Program-made: the position numbers and the translations under genes
Notes under the pieces: generated by a model
The model's database searches: none
Told to the model about the DNA's origin: nothing
What the model saw: only the letters and a program-made list of their open reading frames with translations
Source: Polaribacter sp. Hel1_33_78
GTDB lineage: Bacteria > Bacteroidota > Bacteroidia > Flavobacteriales > Flavobacteriaceae
Direction of reading: 5' to 3'
Assembly (NCBI RefSeq): GCF_900106075.1
Contig: NZ_LT629794.1
Span: 3,059,501-3,123,500 of the forward strand
DNA: 64,000 nt
Shown here: positions 17,582 to 27,100 of the stretch, in pieces
Numbering within the stretch: the stretch's first letter is position 1
Layout: the number at the start of each line of letters is the position of its first letter

Positions 17582-18553
17582 ATGGAAACAGTAAAAGTAA
17601 GTGCTGCTGATGTTAAAAAATTAAGAGAAGCTACTGGAGCTGGAATGATGGACTGTAAAAAGGCATTAGTTGAAGCTGGTGGTGATTTTGATAAAGCAAT
17701 TGATATTTTGCGTAAAAAAGGTCAAAAAATTGCTGCTAAAAGAGCGGATAGAGAATCTACCGAAGGTGTTGCTGTAACAAGAATTAATGATGCTAAAACT
17801 TCAGGTGTAGCAATCGTTTTGGCTTGTGAAACTGATTTTGTTGGGAAAAATGATTCTTTTGTAGCCTTAGGTGGTCAATTCGCAGATATCGCTTTAGATT
17901 ATGACAGTAAAGAATCTTTCTTAGCTGCTGACTTTGGTGGAATGACAGTTGCCGATAAATTAGTTGAACAAACTGGTGTTATTGGAGAAAAGTTAGAAAT
18001 CACTGCCTTTGAAAAAATCGAAGCTGCTTATGTTGGTGCGTATACTCATATTGGTAAAATTGCTGCTTTAGTTGGTTTATCTGCTGTTGTAGATAATGCT
18101 GAAAACTTAGCAAAAGATTTAGCAATGCAGGTAGCATCTATGGGAGCAACTACGTTGTCTTACAAAGATTTTGACCCTGCTTTTGTAGCTGCAGAAACTG
18201 AAGCTAGAATAGCAGTGATTGAAAAAGATAATATTGAATTAGGAAGATTGGGTAAAACATTGAAAAATGTACCTCAATATATCTCTATGTCGCAATTATC
18301 TGATGAGATTTTAGCAAAAGCTGAAGAAGCTGCTAAAGCTGAATTAGCTGCTGAAGGAAAACCAGAAAAAATCTGGGATAGAATTTTACCAGGAAAAATG
18401 GAAAGATTCATTTCTGACAATACGACTTTGGATATGGAACAATGTCTTTTAGATCAATCTTTTATTAAGGATGAAAAGAAAAACGTTGCACAGTATGTTA
18501 AAACATATGGAGATGTTTCTGTAAGTGCTTTTAAAAGAGTTACTTTAGGATAA
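17582..18553 (+). CDS. tsf: Translation elongation factor Ts
   Basis: A 323-residue nucleotide exchange factor for EF-Tu. The N-terminal UBA-like domain has LREATGAGMMDCKKALVEAGGD and the TDFVGKN motif (about 80-86) that inserts into EF-Tu is present. It is somewhat longer than E. coli EF-Ts (283), with insertions in the core dimer domains. It is co-transcribed with rpsB and ends at a strong bidirectional terminator. Confidence 0.97.
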   Translation: METVKVSAADVKKLREATGAGMMDCKKALVEAGGDFDKAIDILRKKGQKIAAKRADRESTEGVAVTRINDAKTSGVAIVLACETDFVGKNDSFVALGGQFADIALDYDSKESFLAADFGGMTVADKLVEQTGVIGEKLEITAFEKIEAAYVGAYTHIGKIAALVGLSAVVDNAENLAKDLAMQVASMGATTLSYKDFDPAFVAAETEARIAVIEKDNIELGRLGKTLKNVPQYISMSQLSDEILAKAEEAAKAELAAEGKPEKIWDRILPGKMERFISDNTTLDMEQCLLDQSFIKDEKKNVAQYVKTYGDVSVSAFKRVTLG

Positions 18554-18600
18554 TAATTTATCTTTTAACACACTAAAAACTGTTAAAAGCAAATAATAAA

Positions 18601-18634
18601 AAAGGTAGTAATTTAAAAATTACTACCTTTTTTT
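18601..18634. terminator. Bidirectional terminator between tsf and glyS
   Basis: A 14-bp perfect stem (18601-18614 with 18617-18630) flanked by an A run on the left and a T run on the right. It can end both tsf (plus) and the convergent glyS (minus). Confidence 0.92.
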
Positions 18635-18706
18635 ATGTCTAAAATTCTGACTGAATATTTCGTTTAGAAGTTATTGTGAACGCAAAACAACCTTCAAAGA
18701 ATTGAA

Positions 18707-20248
18707 TTACATTTTTTGCAACCAAGTCTTTACGGCCACTTCAGCTTGTATTATTTCTTTTAAGTCCACAATTGCAACTCTTTTTTGATCCATTGTATCT
18801 CTATGTCTTATCGTAACACAGTGATCTACCAAAGTGTCATGATCTACTGTAATGCAAAATGGTGTTCCAGCGGCATCTTGACGCCTATAACGCTTACCAA
18901 CAGCATCTTTTTCGTCATAATATACGTTGTAGTCCCACTTTAAATCCTCCATAATTTTACGCGCAACTTCGGGCAAACCATCTTTTTTCACCAATGGTAA
19001 AATCGCTGCCTTAAAAGGAGCCAAAACTGCTGGTAATTTTAAAACTGTCCTTGTTGTTCCGTTTTCTAATTCTTCTTCAATTAAAGAATTTGAGAAGACT
19101 GCTAAAAACATTCTATCTAAACCAATAGAAGTTTCTACTACATAAGGTGTATAACTTTTATTTTCCTCATGATCAAAATACTGTAATTTCTTACCTGAAT
19201 GTTTCTCATGGGCTTTTAAATCGAAATCTGTACGTGAATGAATTCCTTCTAACTCTTTGAATCCGAAAGGAAAATTAAACTCAATATCGGCAGCTGCATC
19301 GGCATAATGTGCTAATTTATCATGATCATGAAAACGATAATTCTCTGCTCCCATCCCTAAAGATAAATGCCATTTTAAACGCGTTTCCTTCCATTGCTCA
19401 TACCAAACTTTTTGAGTACCTGGTTTTACAAAAAATTGCATTTCCATTTGCTCAAACTCACGCATTCTAAAAATAAATTGCCTAGCAACAATCTCATTTC
19501 TAAATGCTTTACCTGTTTGTGCAATTCCAAAAGGAATTTTCATTCTTCCTGTTTTCTGAACATTTAAGAAATTAACAAAAATTCCTTGTGCTGTTTCTGG
19601 ACGTAAATACAAATCCATAGCAGTCTCAGCAGATGCGCCAAGTTTTGTACCAAACATTAAATTAAACTGCTTAACATCTGTCCAATTTCTAGAGCCTGTT
19701 AAAGGGTCTGCAATCTCTAACTCTTCAATTAATAGCTTAACATCTGCTAAATCTTCGTTTTCTAAAGACGCACCCATTCTTGCTAAAATTGCCTTTATTT
19801 TTTCCTGGTATCCAACAACTCTTCCACTTGTAGCAAGAAACTCTTCTTTATTAAAAGCATTACCAAAACGTTTTGATGCTTTAGCCACTTCCTTATTTAT
19901 TTTGCCTTCAATTTTAGCACAATAATCTTCAATTAAAACATCTGCTCTATAACGTTTTTTAGAATCTTTATTATCTATTAAAGGATCATTAAATGCGTCT
20001 ACGTGACCAGAAGCTTTCCAAGTAGTAGGATGCATTAAAATTGAGGCATCGATCCCCACAATATTCTCATGCATTTGCACCATTGCTTTCCACCAATAAT
20101 CTCTAATATTTTTCTTTAGTTCAACTCCATTTTGAGCATAATCGTAAACCGCGCTTAATCCATCATAAATTTCAGAAGACTGAAATACATAACCATATTC
20201 TTTTGCATGCGATAAAACTTTTTTAAACTGATCTTCTTGTTTTGCCAT
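18707..20248 (-). CDS. glyS: Glycine--tRNA ligase (homodimeric class II type)
   Basis: A 513-residue alpha2-type GlyRS. It begins with the FKKVLSHAKEYGYVFQSSEI segment and carries class II motifs: AQTGKAFRNEIVARQFIFRMREFEQME (motif 2) and ETSIGLDRMFLAVF (motif 3). The C-terminal anticodon-binding domain follows (about 400-513). It ligates glycine to tRNA-Gly in the cytoplasm. Length matches the single-subunit family rather than the alpha2-beta2 GlyQ/GlyS enzymes; the symbol glyS is used as commonly applied, though glyQS would also be correct. Confidence 0.96.
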   Translation of the reverse strand: MAKQEDQFKKVLSHAKEYGYVFQSSEIYDGLSAVYDYAQNGVELKKNIRDYWWKAMVQMHENIVGIDASILMHPTTWKASGHVDAFNDPLIDNKDSKKRYRADVLIEDYCAKIEGKINKEVAKASKRFGNAFNKEEFLATSGRVVGYQEKIKAILARMGASLENEDLADVKLLIEELEIADPLTGSRNWTDVKQFNLMFGTKLGASAETAMDLYLRPETAQGIFVNFLNVQKTGRMKIPFGIAQTGKAFRNEIVARQFIFRMREFEQMEMQFFVKPGTQKVWYEQWKETRLKWHLSLGMGAENYRFHDHDKLAHYADAAADIEFNFPFGFKELEGIHSRTDFDLKAHEKHSGKKLQYFDHEENKSYTPYVVETSIGLDRMFLAVFSNSLIEEELENGTTRTVLKLPAVLAPFKAAILPLVKKDGLPEVARKIMEDLKWDYNVYYDEKDAVGKRYRRQDAAGTPFCITVDHDTLVDHCVTIRHRDTMDQKRVAIVDLKEIIQAEVAVKTWLQKM

Positions 20249-20292
20249 AATGAGGGCAAAGATACGTGTTTGCTAAAGTTTTTCAAGAAAAT

Positions 20293-20856
20293 TTATTGGA
20301 CTTTTTTACATCGATAAATAAATGCTGGAGGAATATTTAAAGGTTCAAATTCTACTGAAATAGACTCTCGAAATACTTTTTTCACTTTTTTAAAGTAACT
20401 TAAACTATATTGATATTGAATAAATGAGCCGTTATCCTCTAAAACCTCAAAAGCCTTCAACAAAATTTCCTCTGACACTTCTTTAGGAAGTATGGTTAAT
20501 GGTAAACTAGAAATAATATAATCTACTTTCTTAATATTTAACTTTTTCAATTCATCTGCAATTTTTCCTGCAGAAACATTTAATACAATTAATTGTGGAT
20601 GTTTTTGCTCTTTTAATTGACTGTAAAAATTATTATTAATTTCGAAACAAATTAATCTTGCTATAGGTGATAATTGTTCTATAATATACTTTGTAATCGC
20701 ACCATTTCCAGGCCCCAACTCAACAATAACCTCTGCTTGAGAAAAATCAATCTCTCTTAACATTCTTTTTGACAAAAAACTTGAACTTGGCATAACAGTG
20801 CCTAATGTTTTTAAGTTTTTTAATGCTTCTTTGAAAAATTTTATTTTGCTAGACAA
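20293..20856 (-). CDS. Class I SAM-dependent methyltransferase (phospholipid-methyltransferase-like)
   Basis: A 187-residue Rossmann-fold methyltransferase. Motif I is VELGPGNGAITK (about 45-56); the acidic ligand of motif II is in CFEINNNF; motif IV is YIISSLPLTILP. The N-terminal FFKEALKNLKTLGTVMPSS is a basic amphipathic helix that resembles PmtA/KsgA-like phospholipid N-methyltransferases. The substrate is not certain. It lies 44 bases upstream of glyS on the same strand and diverges from comF. Confidence 0.75.
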   Translation of the reverse strand: MSSKIKFFKEALKNLKTLGTVMPSSSFLSKRMLREIDFSQAEVIVELGPGNGAITKYIIEQLSPIARLICFEINNNFYSQLKEQKHPQLIVLNVSAGKIADELKKLNIKKVDYIISSLPLTILPKEVSEEILLKAFEVLEDNGSFIQYQYSLSYFKKVKKVFRESISVEFEPLNIPPAFIYRCKKVQ

Positions 20857-20906
20857 AGGTAATCTCTTATTTATTAAGTATATTACTTAAAAATTGTTAC
20901 GTAAAG

Positions 20907-21593
20907 ATGAGACTTTTAAAAGACTTATTCTATATTTTTTATCCAAAACTATGTGCTGTTTGTGAACAAAAACTAGTAGAAAATGAAACTACTATTTGTA
21001 CACTTTGCAGACACGACTTACCACTAACTAATTTTCAGGATTTTAAACAAAACAAAATTTCAGAAAATTTTTATGGCCGGTTTTTAACAGAAAATGTATT
21101 TTCTTTATTTTTTTTTAGAAAAAAAGGAATCACAAAAAAAATAATTCATGATTTAAAATACAAAGGTAATGAAGAGATTGGCGTTTTCTTTGGTAATTGG
21201 TTGGGGGAAATTTTGAGTGAAAATAAAGGATTTAAAGAGGTAGATTATATAATTCCTGTGCCTTTACATCCAAAAAAATTAAAAGAAAGAGGCTATAATC
21301 AAGTAACAAAATTTGGTGAAACTTTGAGTAAACAACTAAATACACAATTTCTAGAAAATTATTTAATCAGAATCTCATCGACCAAAACCCAAACTTTTAA
21401 AGCTCGTTTTGAGCGTTTCAATAATATTGGCACAAAATTTCTTTTAAAAAATCCTGAATTTTTTAATCATAAACATATTTTATTAATTGATGACGTGATC
21501 ACAACCGGTGCAACTTTAGAAGCATGTGCAAAAGAATTTTTAAAATCTAAGGACTGCAAAATAAGTATTTTAACCATGGCGTATACAGAATAG
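20907..21593 (+). CDS. ComF-family amidophosphoribosyltransferase-like protein
   Basis: A 228-residue protein. The N-terminal zinc finger has CAVC and CTLC pairs (about 16-36), and the C-terminal phosphoribosyltransferase domain has VPLHPKKLKERGYNQ and the PRPP loop LLIDDVITTGAT. ComF is linked to DNA uptake in transformable bacteria, where it works in the cytoplasm with ComFA and PriA-like helicases, but the family is widespread in non-competent species too. It is followed after 56 bases by an Ig-like lipoprotein gene. Confidence 0.9.
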   Translation: MRLLKDLFYIFYPKLCAVCEQKLVENETTICTLCRHDLPLTNFQDFKQNKISENFYGRFLTENVFSLFFFRKKGITKKIIHDLKYKGNEEIGVFFGNWLGEILSENKGFKEVDYIIPVPLHPKKLKERGYNQVTKFGETLSKQLNTQFLENYLIRISSTKTQTFKARFERFNNIGTKFLLKNPEFFNHKHILLIDDVITTGATLEACAKEFLKSKDCKISILTMAYTE

Positions 21594-21649
21594 ATTTTAT
21601 GAATTTATATTCAAAAATTAATTGTTAATTTGTATCTAAATTATTTTTT

Positions 21650-23266
21650 GTGAGAATAGTGTATAGATTTCTTTTTTTATCCGTGTTACTTATTTTTGTT
21701 ACGAACTGTGCCAGAACGGGTAGACCAGAAGGTGGGCCAAAAGATGAAGACGCTCCTTTGTTTATTACTGCAAAACCACCTTATGAAAGTGTAAATTTTA
21801 ATAAGAAAGAAATTAAAATAGACTTTAATGAATACATTACATTAAAAAATTTAAATACAGAATTGGTAGTTTCACCTCCAATGAAAAATCCTCCATTAAT
21901 TTCTCCCCAAGGTGCGCCTAGCGAATTTATAAAGATTGAAATTATTGATACTTTAAAACTAAATACAACTTATACTTTTAATTTTGGAAATGCAGTAGAG
22001 GATCATAATGAGGGTAATAAATTAGAGAATTTTAAATATATATTTTCTACTGGAACTTACATAGACTCTTTAACTACCTCCGGAAATATAAAAGATGCAA
22101 AACTTTTTGAAACGCCTAAAAATATAAACGTTTTATTATACAGAATAGACAGCTCTTTTAATGATTCTATTGTATATAAAAAGAAACCCGACTATATCAC
22201 AAACACACTTGATACAATAAATTTTAAATTTACAAACCTTAGAAAGGGAAGGTATTTAATGTTGGCTTTGCAAGAATCTTTGAACGATTATATTTTTAAT
22301 CCAAAAACTGATAAAATTGGTTTTCTTACGGACACCATTCAATTACCCAAAGATAGTATTATTACAAAACCCATCATTTTATTTAAAGAAGAACAACCTT
22401 ATCAATTTAAAAGGGGAAAAGAAATTACCAAAGGAAAAATAGAATTTGGTTTTGAAGGTCCTGGTAAAAATATGCAAATAAAAATACTTTCTAAAGTTCC
22501 GGATGATTTTAAAAGTGTTTCTAAATTCGAAGTTGATAAAGACACCTTAAACTTTTGGTTCACTCCTTTCGAGGCAGATTCCTTAAATTTTGTAATTGCC
22601 AATAATAAATTTTCAGATACGTTAACGGTGAAATTGAGAAAGAAAAAATTAGATTCTTTAGTAATGAAATCGTCGACAAAAAGTATTCTTCATTTTAGAG
22701 ATACTTTCTTTTTAACCAGTAATAACCCTATTGTAAAAATAGACACAAGTAAAGTAAGTTTTTTTAACAAAGATACAATTGCTATAAACTACAACACTAT
22801 ACCTTCTAAAAAAGAGAATAAAGTTGGATTTATTTTTGATAAAAAACCAAAAGAGAAATACCTTTTTACAGCTTTACCCGGTGCCTTCAATGATGTTTTC
22901 TCTGTTAAAAATGATACATTAAAATATAGTTTTAGCACCAAAGAAATTGATGACTACGGAAGAATCACTTTAAAAGTAAACAACGTAAATTCTAAAAATT
23001 TAATTATTGAATTACTTTCTGGAAAAAAGCAAGATAAAGTTATAGAACGTCAATTTACTGCAACTTCAAAAGGTGTCGTTTTCGATTTATTACAACCTAA
23101 AAAATATACTATACGAGTTATTATTGACGAAAATAAAAATAATAAGTGGGACACAGGAAATTATCTAAAAAAGCAACTCCCTGAAATTATTTTGTATCAT
23201 AAACAAATTAATAATGCTGAATTAAGAGCCAACTATTTTCTAGAAGAAAGTTTTATTATTGATTGA
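21650..23266 (+). CDS. Ig-like (Big_5) domain lipoprotein
   Basis: A 538-residue protein starting at GTG, with a lipoprotein signal (VLLIFVTNC, Cys about 20) followed by ARTGRPEGGPKDEDAP, a conserved opening in this family. Residues about 32-140 form a bacterial Ig-like domain of the SbsA/Big_5 type (KPPYESVNFNKKEIKIDFNEYI). The rest is beta-rich, with strands ending around FDLLQPKKYTIRVIIDEN. It is probably an outer-membrane surface or periplasmic lipoprotein. No enzymatic motif is seen. It is downstream of comF and possibly co-transcribed. Confidence 0.8.
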   Translation: MRIVYRFLFLSVLLIFVTNCARTGRPEGGPKDEDAPLFITAKPPYESVNFNKKEIKIDFNEYITLKNLNTELVVSPPMKNPPLISPQGAPSEFIKIEIIDTLKLNTTYTFNFGNAVEDHNEGNKLENFKYIFSTGTYIDSLTTSGNIKDAKLFETPKNINVLLYRIDSSFNDSIVYKKKPDYITNTLDTINFKFTNLRKGRYLMLALQESLNDYIFNPKTDKIGFLTDTIQLPKDSIITKPIILFKEEQPYQFKRGKEITKGKIEFGFEGPGKNMQIKILSKVPDDFKSVSKFEVDKDTLNFWFTPFEADSLNFVIANNKFSDTLTVKLRKKKLDSLVMKSSTKSILHFRDTFFLTSNNPIVKIDTSKVSFFNKDTIAINYNTIPSKKENKVGFIFDKKPKEKYLFTALPGAFNDVFSVKNDTLKYSFSTKEIDDYGRITLKVNNVNSKNLIIELLSGKKQDKVIERQFTATSKGVVFDLLQPKKYTIRVIIDENKNNKWDTGNYLKKQLPEIILYHKQINNAELRANYFLEESFIID

Positions 23267-23375
23267 TTATAGACATTTAAGAAAAAAAATGTTCTACGAG
23301 CTATTAAATAAAATATAAAATAACCTGAAAAATTAATATTCCTAAGTCTTTTTAGACGACACTATTTTTTCGTTT

Positions 23376-24524
23376 TTAATGATTTAACGCTTGTTCTAAA
23401 TCTGCTAATAAATCTTCTACATCTTCAATACCAACACTTAGTCGTATTAAAGAATCCGTAATCCCTATTTTTAAGCGTGCTTCTTCTGGCATGGATGCAT
23501 GCGACATTGTTGCCGAATGATTTACCATACTTTCTACACCTCCTAAAGATTCCGCTAACGTAAAGAATTTAATGCTTTCTAAAAATTTAAAAGTAGCTTC
23601 TCTACTGCCGTCTTTTAAACGGAAAGAAACGACTCCACCAAAATCCTTCATCTGTTTTTTAGCCACTTCATGATTTGGATGATCTTCTAAGCCAGGATAA
23701 TAGACGGCCCCAATCTTAGGGTTTTTCTTTAAAAAACTAGCTACTGCGCTAGCGTTTTCACAATGTCTTTGCATTCTAACATGTAAAGTTTTTATACCTC
23801 TTAATGCTAAGAAAGAATCCATAGGTCCTGCAATAGCCCCAGCGGCAAATTGAATAAAATTTAATTCATCAGCTAATTTTGCTTCTTTTACAATTAAAGC
23901 ACCCATTAACAAATCTGAATGTCCTCCTAAATATTTTGTTACAGAATGCATTACAATGTCTGCCCCTAAATCTAAAGGCCTTTGTAAATATGGTGTTGCA
24001 AATGTATTATCTACAGCAATTAAAATGTCTACATTGACTTCTTTTACTGCAGAACAAATTGCTTCGATATCAGCAATTTTCATTAATGGATTTGTTGGTG
24101 TTTCCAACCAAACTAATTTTGTTCTTTCTGTAATTTCTTTTAATATATTTTCTCCAGAATCTATATCTACATAGGTAAACTCTAGTCCGTATTTTTGGAA
24201 TAGTTGTGTAAACATTCTGTAAGTTCCTCCATACAAATCGTTTCCTGCAATAACTTCATCGCCAGGATTTAGTGTTCGGAGAACACAATCTATTGCTGCC
24301 AAACCAGAAGAAAATGCAAAACCATGTGTTCCATTTTCAATAGAAGCAAAACTATCTTCTAAAGCAGTTCTCGTTGGGTTTGCCCCTCTTGAATAATTGT
24401 ATTCTTGTGCTACCCCAAAACTAGATTGTTTATAAGTAGATGTTTGAAAAATTGGTGGAATTACTGAGCCTGTAGCTTCTTCGTGTTTTTGTCCTCCTTG
24501 GATAGTTTTTGTATTGAATTTCAT
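23376..24524 (-). CDS. Cystathionine gamma-synthase/lyase-type trans-sulfuration enzyme
   Basis: A 382-residue PLP enzyme of the Cys/Met metabolism family. The Schiff-base lysine is Lys197 in SVTKYLGGHSD, the pyridine-nitrogen Asp is Asp172 (AVDNTFATP), and the phosphate-binding tyrosine and arginine are in NYSRGANPTR. The protein ends with LIRLSVGIEDVEDL. Members include cystathionine gamma-synthase (MetB), gamma-lyase and O-acetylhomoserine sulfhydrylase. Length and motifs suit MetB or the lyase, and sequence alone does not separate them. It is transcribed alone. Confidence 0.88.
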   Translation of the reverse strand: MKFNTKTIQGGQKHEEATGSVIPPIFQTSTYKQSSFGVAQEYNYSRGANPTRTALEDSFASIENGTHGFAFSSGLAAIDCVLRTLNPGDEVIAGNDLYGGTYRMFTQLFQKYGLEFTYVDIDSGENILKEITERTKLVWLETPTNPLMKIADIEAICSAVKEVNVDILIAVDNTFATPYLQRPLDLGADIVMHSVTKYLGGHSDLLMGALIVKEAKLADELNFIQFAAGAIAGPMDSFLALRGIKTLHVRMQRHCENASAVASFLKKNPKIGAVYYPGLEDHPNHEVAKKQMKDFGGVVSFRLKDGSREATFKFLESIKFFTLAESLGGVESMVNHSATMSHASMPEEARLKIGITDSLIRLSVGIEDVEDLLADLEQALNH

Positions 24525-24709
24525 TTTTTAAGTCTTACAAATTACAAACTATCAAAAAATAGTTTTCAAATTATTTTGTGAATTTTTTCATAATACCTAG
24601 AACAGCTATTTTATCTTTTGGCCAGATCAATGTTTCAAAAAGTAAACAATAAATAAAATCTATGTAAATATTTATAATTCTAAGTGCATAAAAAAGTAAT
24701 CCATATAAA

Positions 24710-25165
24710 TTATATGAATTTTTTGATAGCTCTAATAATTCCATAGTGAATGCCCTCATGAAAATTATTAAATGCGATTGCCGTTTCTATCGAGCTTAAA
24801 ACGAAACCCGTACTTGTTGGATAGTCATTATAATTCTCAAAAATACCTGCTTCGAAATCTTCTTCTAAAGTATCTGGCAAACCCATCAATAGTTCTTTCA
24901 CTTCGTCAAATTCTTCTACCGTGAAAATTTTAGTTGGTGCAGTTCCTTTTTTATAATCGTCAATTAAATTATCCGGACACAAACAATTTAAATCTGAAAA
25001 TTTGTAATGCAACAATTGTTGTGTAACTACTAAATGCGCTACATTCCAAGCTATATTATTCTTAAATCCTTCAGGAATCTCATGAATTTGATCTAGGGTT
25101 AACCCTTCTAGTTCTTTTAAAATAAGCTCTCTAGATTTTCGTAAAATATCAAATTGTATTTTCAT
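24710..25165 (-). CDS. DinB-family protein
   Basis: The start is placed at the ATG at 25165 (151 residues, MKIQFDILRKSREL); 12 further residues upstream are in frame but unlike the family start. It is a four-helix bundle with the three expected metal-ligand histidines in NVAHLV (about 44) and HEGIHYG (about 139-143). DinB/YfiT-like proteins are metal-dependent, often thiol-transferase-like, but function here is unknown. It is divergent from the ArsC-like gene at 25206 and shares its promoter region. Confidence 0.85.
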   Translation of the reverse strand: MKIQFDILRKSRELILKELEGLTLDQIHEIPEGFKNNIAWNVAHLVVTQQLLHYKFSDLNCLCPDNLIDDYKKGTAPTKIFTVEEFDEVKELLMGLPDTLEEDFEAGIFENYNDYPTSTGFVLSSIETAIAFNNFHEGIHYGIIRAIKKFI

Positions 25166-25182
25166 TTTTATGTGTAATTTTG
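25154..25182 (+). promoter_or_regulatory. Promoter of the ArsC-like gene
   Basis: TTG (25154-25156), 18 bases, then TAATTTTG (25175-25182), 23 bases before the ATG at 25206. It overlaps the divergent DinB start, so the two genes may be cross-regulated. Confidence 0.55.
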
Positions 25183-25205
25183 AAGTGTAAATATAATCCA
25201 TAAAA

Positions 25206-25553
25206 ATGAAGAAAGTATATTTTTTACAAACTTGTGATACTTGCAGAAGAATTCTTAAAGAGGTAAATACTGATGGTTTTGAGCGTCAAGAAATAAAGGC
25301 AAATAACGTTTCAGTTTCTCAACTAGATGAAATGCACCAACTTTCTGGAAGTTACGAAGCGTTGTTTAACAAACGGGCAAAACTCTATAAAGCTATGGAT
25401 TTAAAAAATCAAATATTGTCTGAAACTGATTATAAACAATATATTTTAGATGAATATACGTTTTTAAAACGCCCTGTTTTTATTTTAAATAATGAAATTT
25501 TTATTGGAAATAGTAAAAAAGTTGTTCAAGACTTAAAAGAGAAAATCGGCTAA
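25206..25553 (+). CDS. ArsC/Spx-family thioredoxin-fold protein
   Basis: A 115-residue protein with a CDTC motif at about 10-13 and the RPVFILNNEIFIG strand typical of ArsC/Spx-like folds. The arsenate-reductase subset uses CX2C or a CX5R active site; here Arg residues follow the CDTC motif. In Bacteroidetes these genes are often not arsenic-linked, and no ars genes are nearby, so an arsenate reductase role is not supported. It is preceded by a good promoter and is divergent to the DinB gene. Confidence 0.8.
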   Translation: MKKVYFLQTCDTCRRILKEVNTDGFERQEIKANNVSVSQLDEMHQLSGSYEALFNKRAKLYKAMDLKNQILSETDYKQYILDEYTFLKRPVFILNNEIFIGNSKKVVQDLKEKIG

Positions 25554-25573
25554 ACCTTCTCTTTCTTTAAGTT

Positions 25574-26050
25574 TTATTTTGATGAAATTTTTACATCGGA
25601 AGAAGAAAATACTGCCGCCAACTCATCTTTAGTGATTTTTGTTTTTAAACCGAATAAAACAAGTTTATCATTATTACTATTGGCTCTTATAATAATTTCT
25701 GTTATAAATTTATTTTTTTCAATAAAAAAGAATTCTGCTTTACCTTCCTTATCTTTAACGCGAGCCAAAGTTTTTAATCTGTTTTTTCTTGTAAACTTTT
25801 TAAAATTCTTCGATACGGTATCATCTTCATTATCAAAAACCATTAACTTGAAGTTGCTCGATTTTTTAATTAAACTTGTCAAACTCTCTTCATCTTCATC
25901 GTCTAAAAAGGAACCTGCCAATGAAGTTGATAAATTGATTGAAAAAGCTGATTTGTCCTTATTTACTTTATAGAATTTTTTAAAAGCTTCTTCTTGAGCA
26001 GATACAGTTATTATAAAAAAAGCAGAGATAATTACAGTAAGTCGTTTCAT
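25574..26050 (-). CDS. DUF4252 protein (exported, small)
   Basis: A 158-residue exported protein (signal ending VSAQ at about 19). The mature part has an acidic run DDEDEE (about 51-56), alternating basic and hydrophobic segments and FGLKTKITKDELAAV near the end. I recognise it as DUF4252, a small periplasmic family of Bacteroidetes with no known function. It is convergent with the ArsC-like gene (20-bp gap) and downstream of the DUF3089 gene on the same strand. Confidence 0.78.
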   Translation of the reverse strand: MKRLTVIISAFFIITVSAQEEAFKKFYKVNKDKSAFSINLSTSLAGSFLDDEDEESLTSLIKKSSNFKLMVFDNEDDTVSKNFKKFTRKNRLKTLARVKDKEGKAEFFFIEKNKFITEIIIRANSNNDKLVLFGLKTKITKDELAAVFSSSDVKISSK

Positions 26051-26095
26051 TTTATTCGTTTTATTTTTAGACGATTACAAAAAGACTTTGTTACA

Positions 26096-27100
26096 TTATT
26101 TATTTTCCGCTAACCAGGTTTTAGTTCTTAATTCTGCATTTTCTCTAATATCCTGCCAAAAAAGATTAATATCACCAACATGATAATTTTTCATAAAAGA
26201 CATAAAAAATCGCATTGGAAATTTAGGGTTTGTACTCCAAACCAATCCATCTGTAATTTCTATTTTTAATACATTTTTATATATCTTTTTATTAGAATAT
26301 AAAAACCCCTTGTGTTCATATAATTCTGTAGTTTTTGCATCGTCCCAAGTTATAGGATTTGTTGTAACACTACCTTTATAAACATCTCTTTTCTTCGGAT
26401 AATTGCCTTTCTTAAATGTATTCCAACCAACAAAACCTCCTATTTCATTTGGTTTTGTCATTGGCTTTAAAGTTGAAAACAAATCTGATTTTAGGACTGT
26501 ACCAACAATATATGCCGCTATCAATTTTTCTTGCAAAGGTTTGTTATCAAAAAAATCTCTTAATAAAAATTTGGCATGTGTAGAACCTTGACTGTGACTT
26601 GCAATGATAATTGGTCTACCTTTATTGTAGTTTTTTAAATAAACTTCAAAAGCTTTTTTAACATCAGAATAGGCTAAAAGCAACGCCTTATCTCCTCCGT
26701 TTTCTAACATCTTATAAGAACGTAAATGTGCTTGTCTATAATAAGGAACGTACAATTTACCTGAAGTTGCAAATGCAGAAGCTTGAAATAATACCGCTTT
26801 GTTTAAAACTTTATTCTGCTGCTCAATATCCTCTACAGGAACATTCCAACGTAAATCATCATCCTCTGTATTTAAAGTTGGATACACATAAAAAACATCT
26901 GCTTGTAAAGTATCTATTTCTTTAGAAGTAAATTCTTTTAATTCTCCAAAAGAAGAATTTGGTAAAACTGCCCAATTTTTCTCATTATTATAATTAGGTT
27001 TTAAAGGAATGTCCTTTTTCGAAAATCCCTGAATTTTGTGGGTTGATTTACATCCCACTAAAACTATAAAAAACGCCAAAAAGAATATTTTTTTTACCAT
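26096..27100 (-). CDS. DUF3089 alpha/beta-hydrolase-fold lipoprotein
   Basis: A 334-residue protein with lipobox VGC (Cys17 in FIVLVGCKST). The hydrolase nucleophile elbow is ASHSQGS (about 167-173), with the family opening ADVFYVYPTLN upstream. DUF3089 members are predicted esterases or lipases of the envelope; substrate unknown. The gene overlaps the upstream glycosyltransferase by 7 bases, suggesting a shared operon. Confidence 0.83.
   Translation of the reverse strand: MVKKIFFLAFFIVLVGCKSTHKIQGFSKKDIPLKPNYNNEKNWAVLPNSSFGELKEFTSKEIDTLQADVFYVYPTLNTEDDDLRWNVPVEDIEQQNKVLNKAVLFQASAFATSGKLYVPYYRQAHLRSYKMLENGGDKALLLAYSDVKKAFEVYLKNYNKGRPIIIASHSQGSTHAKFLLRDFFDNKPLQEKLIAAYIVGTVLKSDLFSTLKPMTKPNEIGGFVGWNTFKKGNYPKKRDVYKGSVTTNPITWDDAKTTELYEHKGFLYSNKKIYKNVLKIEITDGLVWSTNPKFPMRFFMSFMKNYHVGDINLFWQDIRENAELRTKTWLAENK

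Noticed and set aside
24571..24759. 62-codon ORF downstream of and overlapping the DinB gene
   Set aside because: Overlaps the DinB 3' end in another frame; no recognisable motif or start context.
25206..25553. Arsenate resistance locus
   Set aside because: Only an ArsC/Spx-like fold is present; no arsR, arsB or acr3 nearby, and the family often has other roles.
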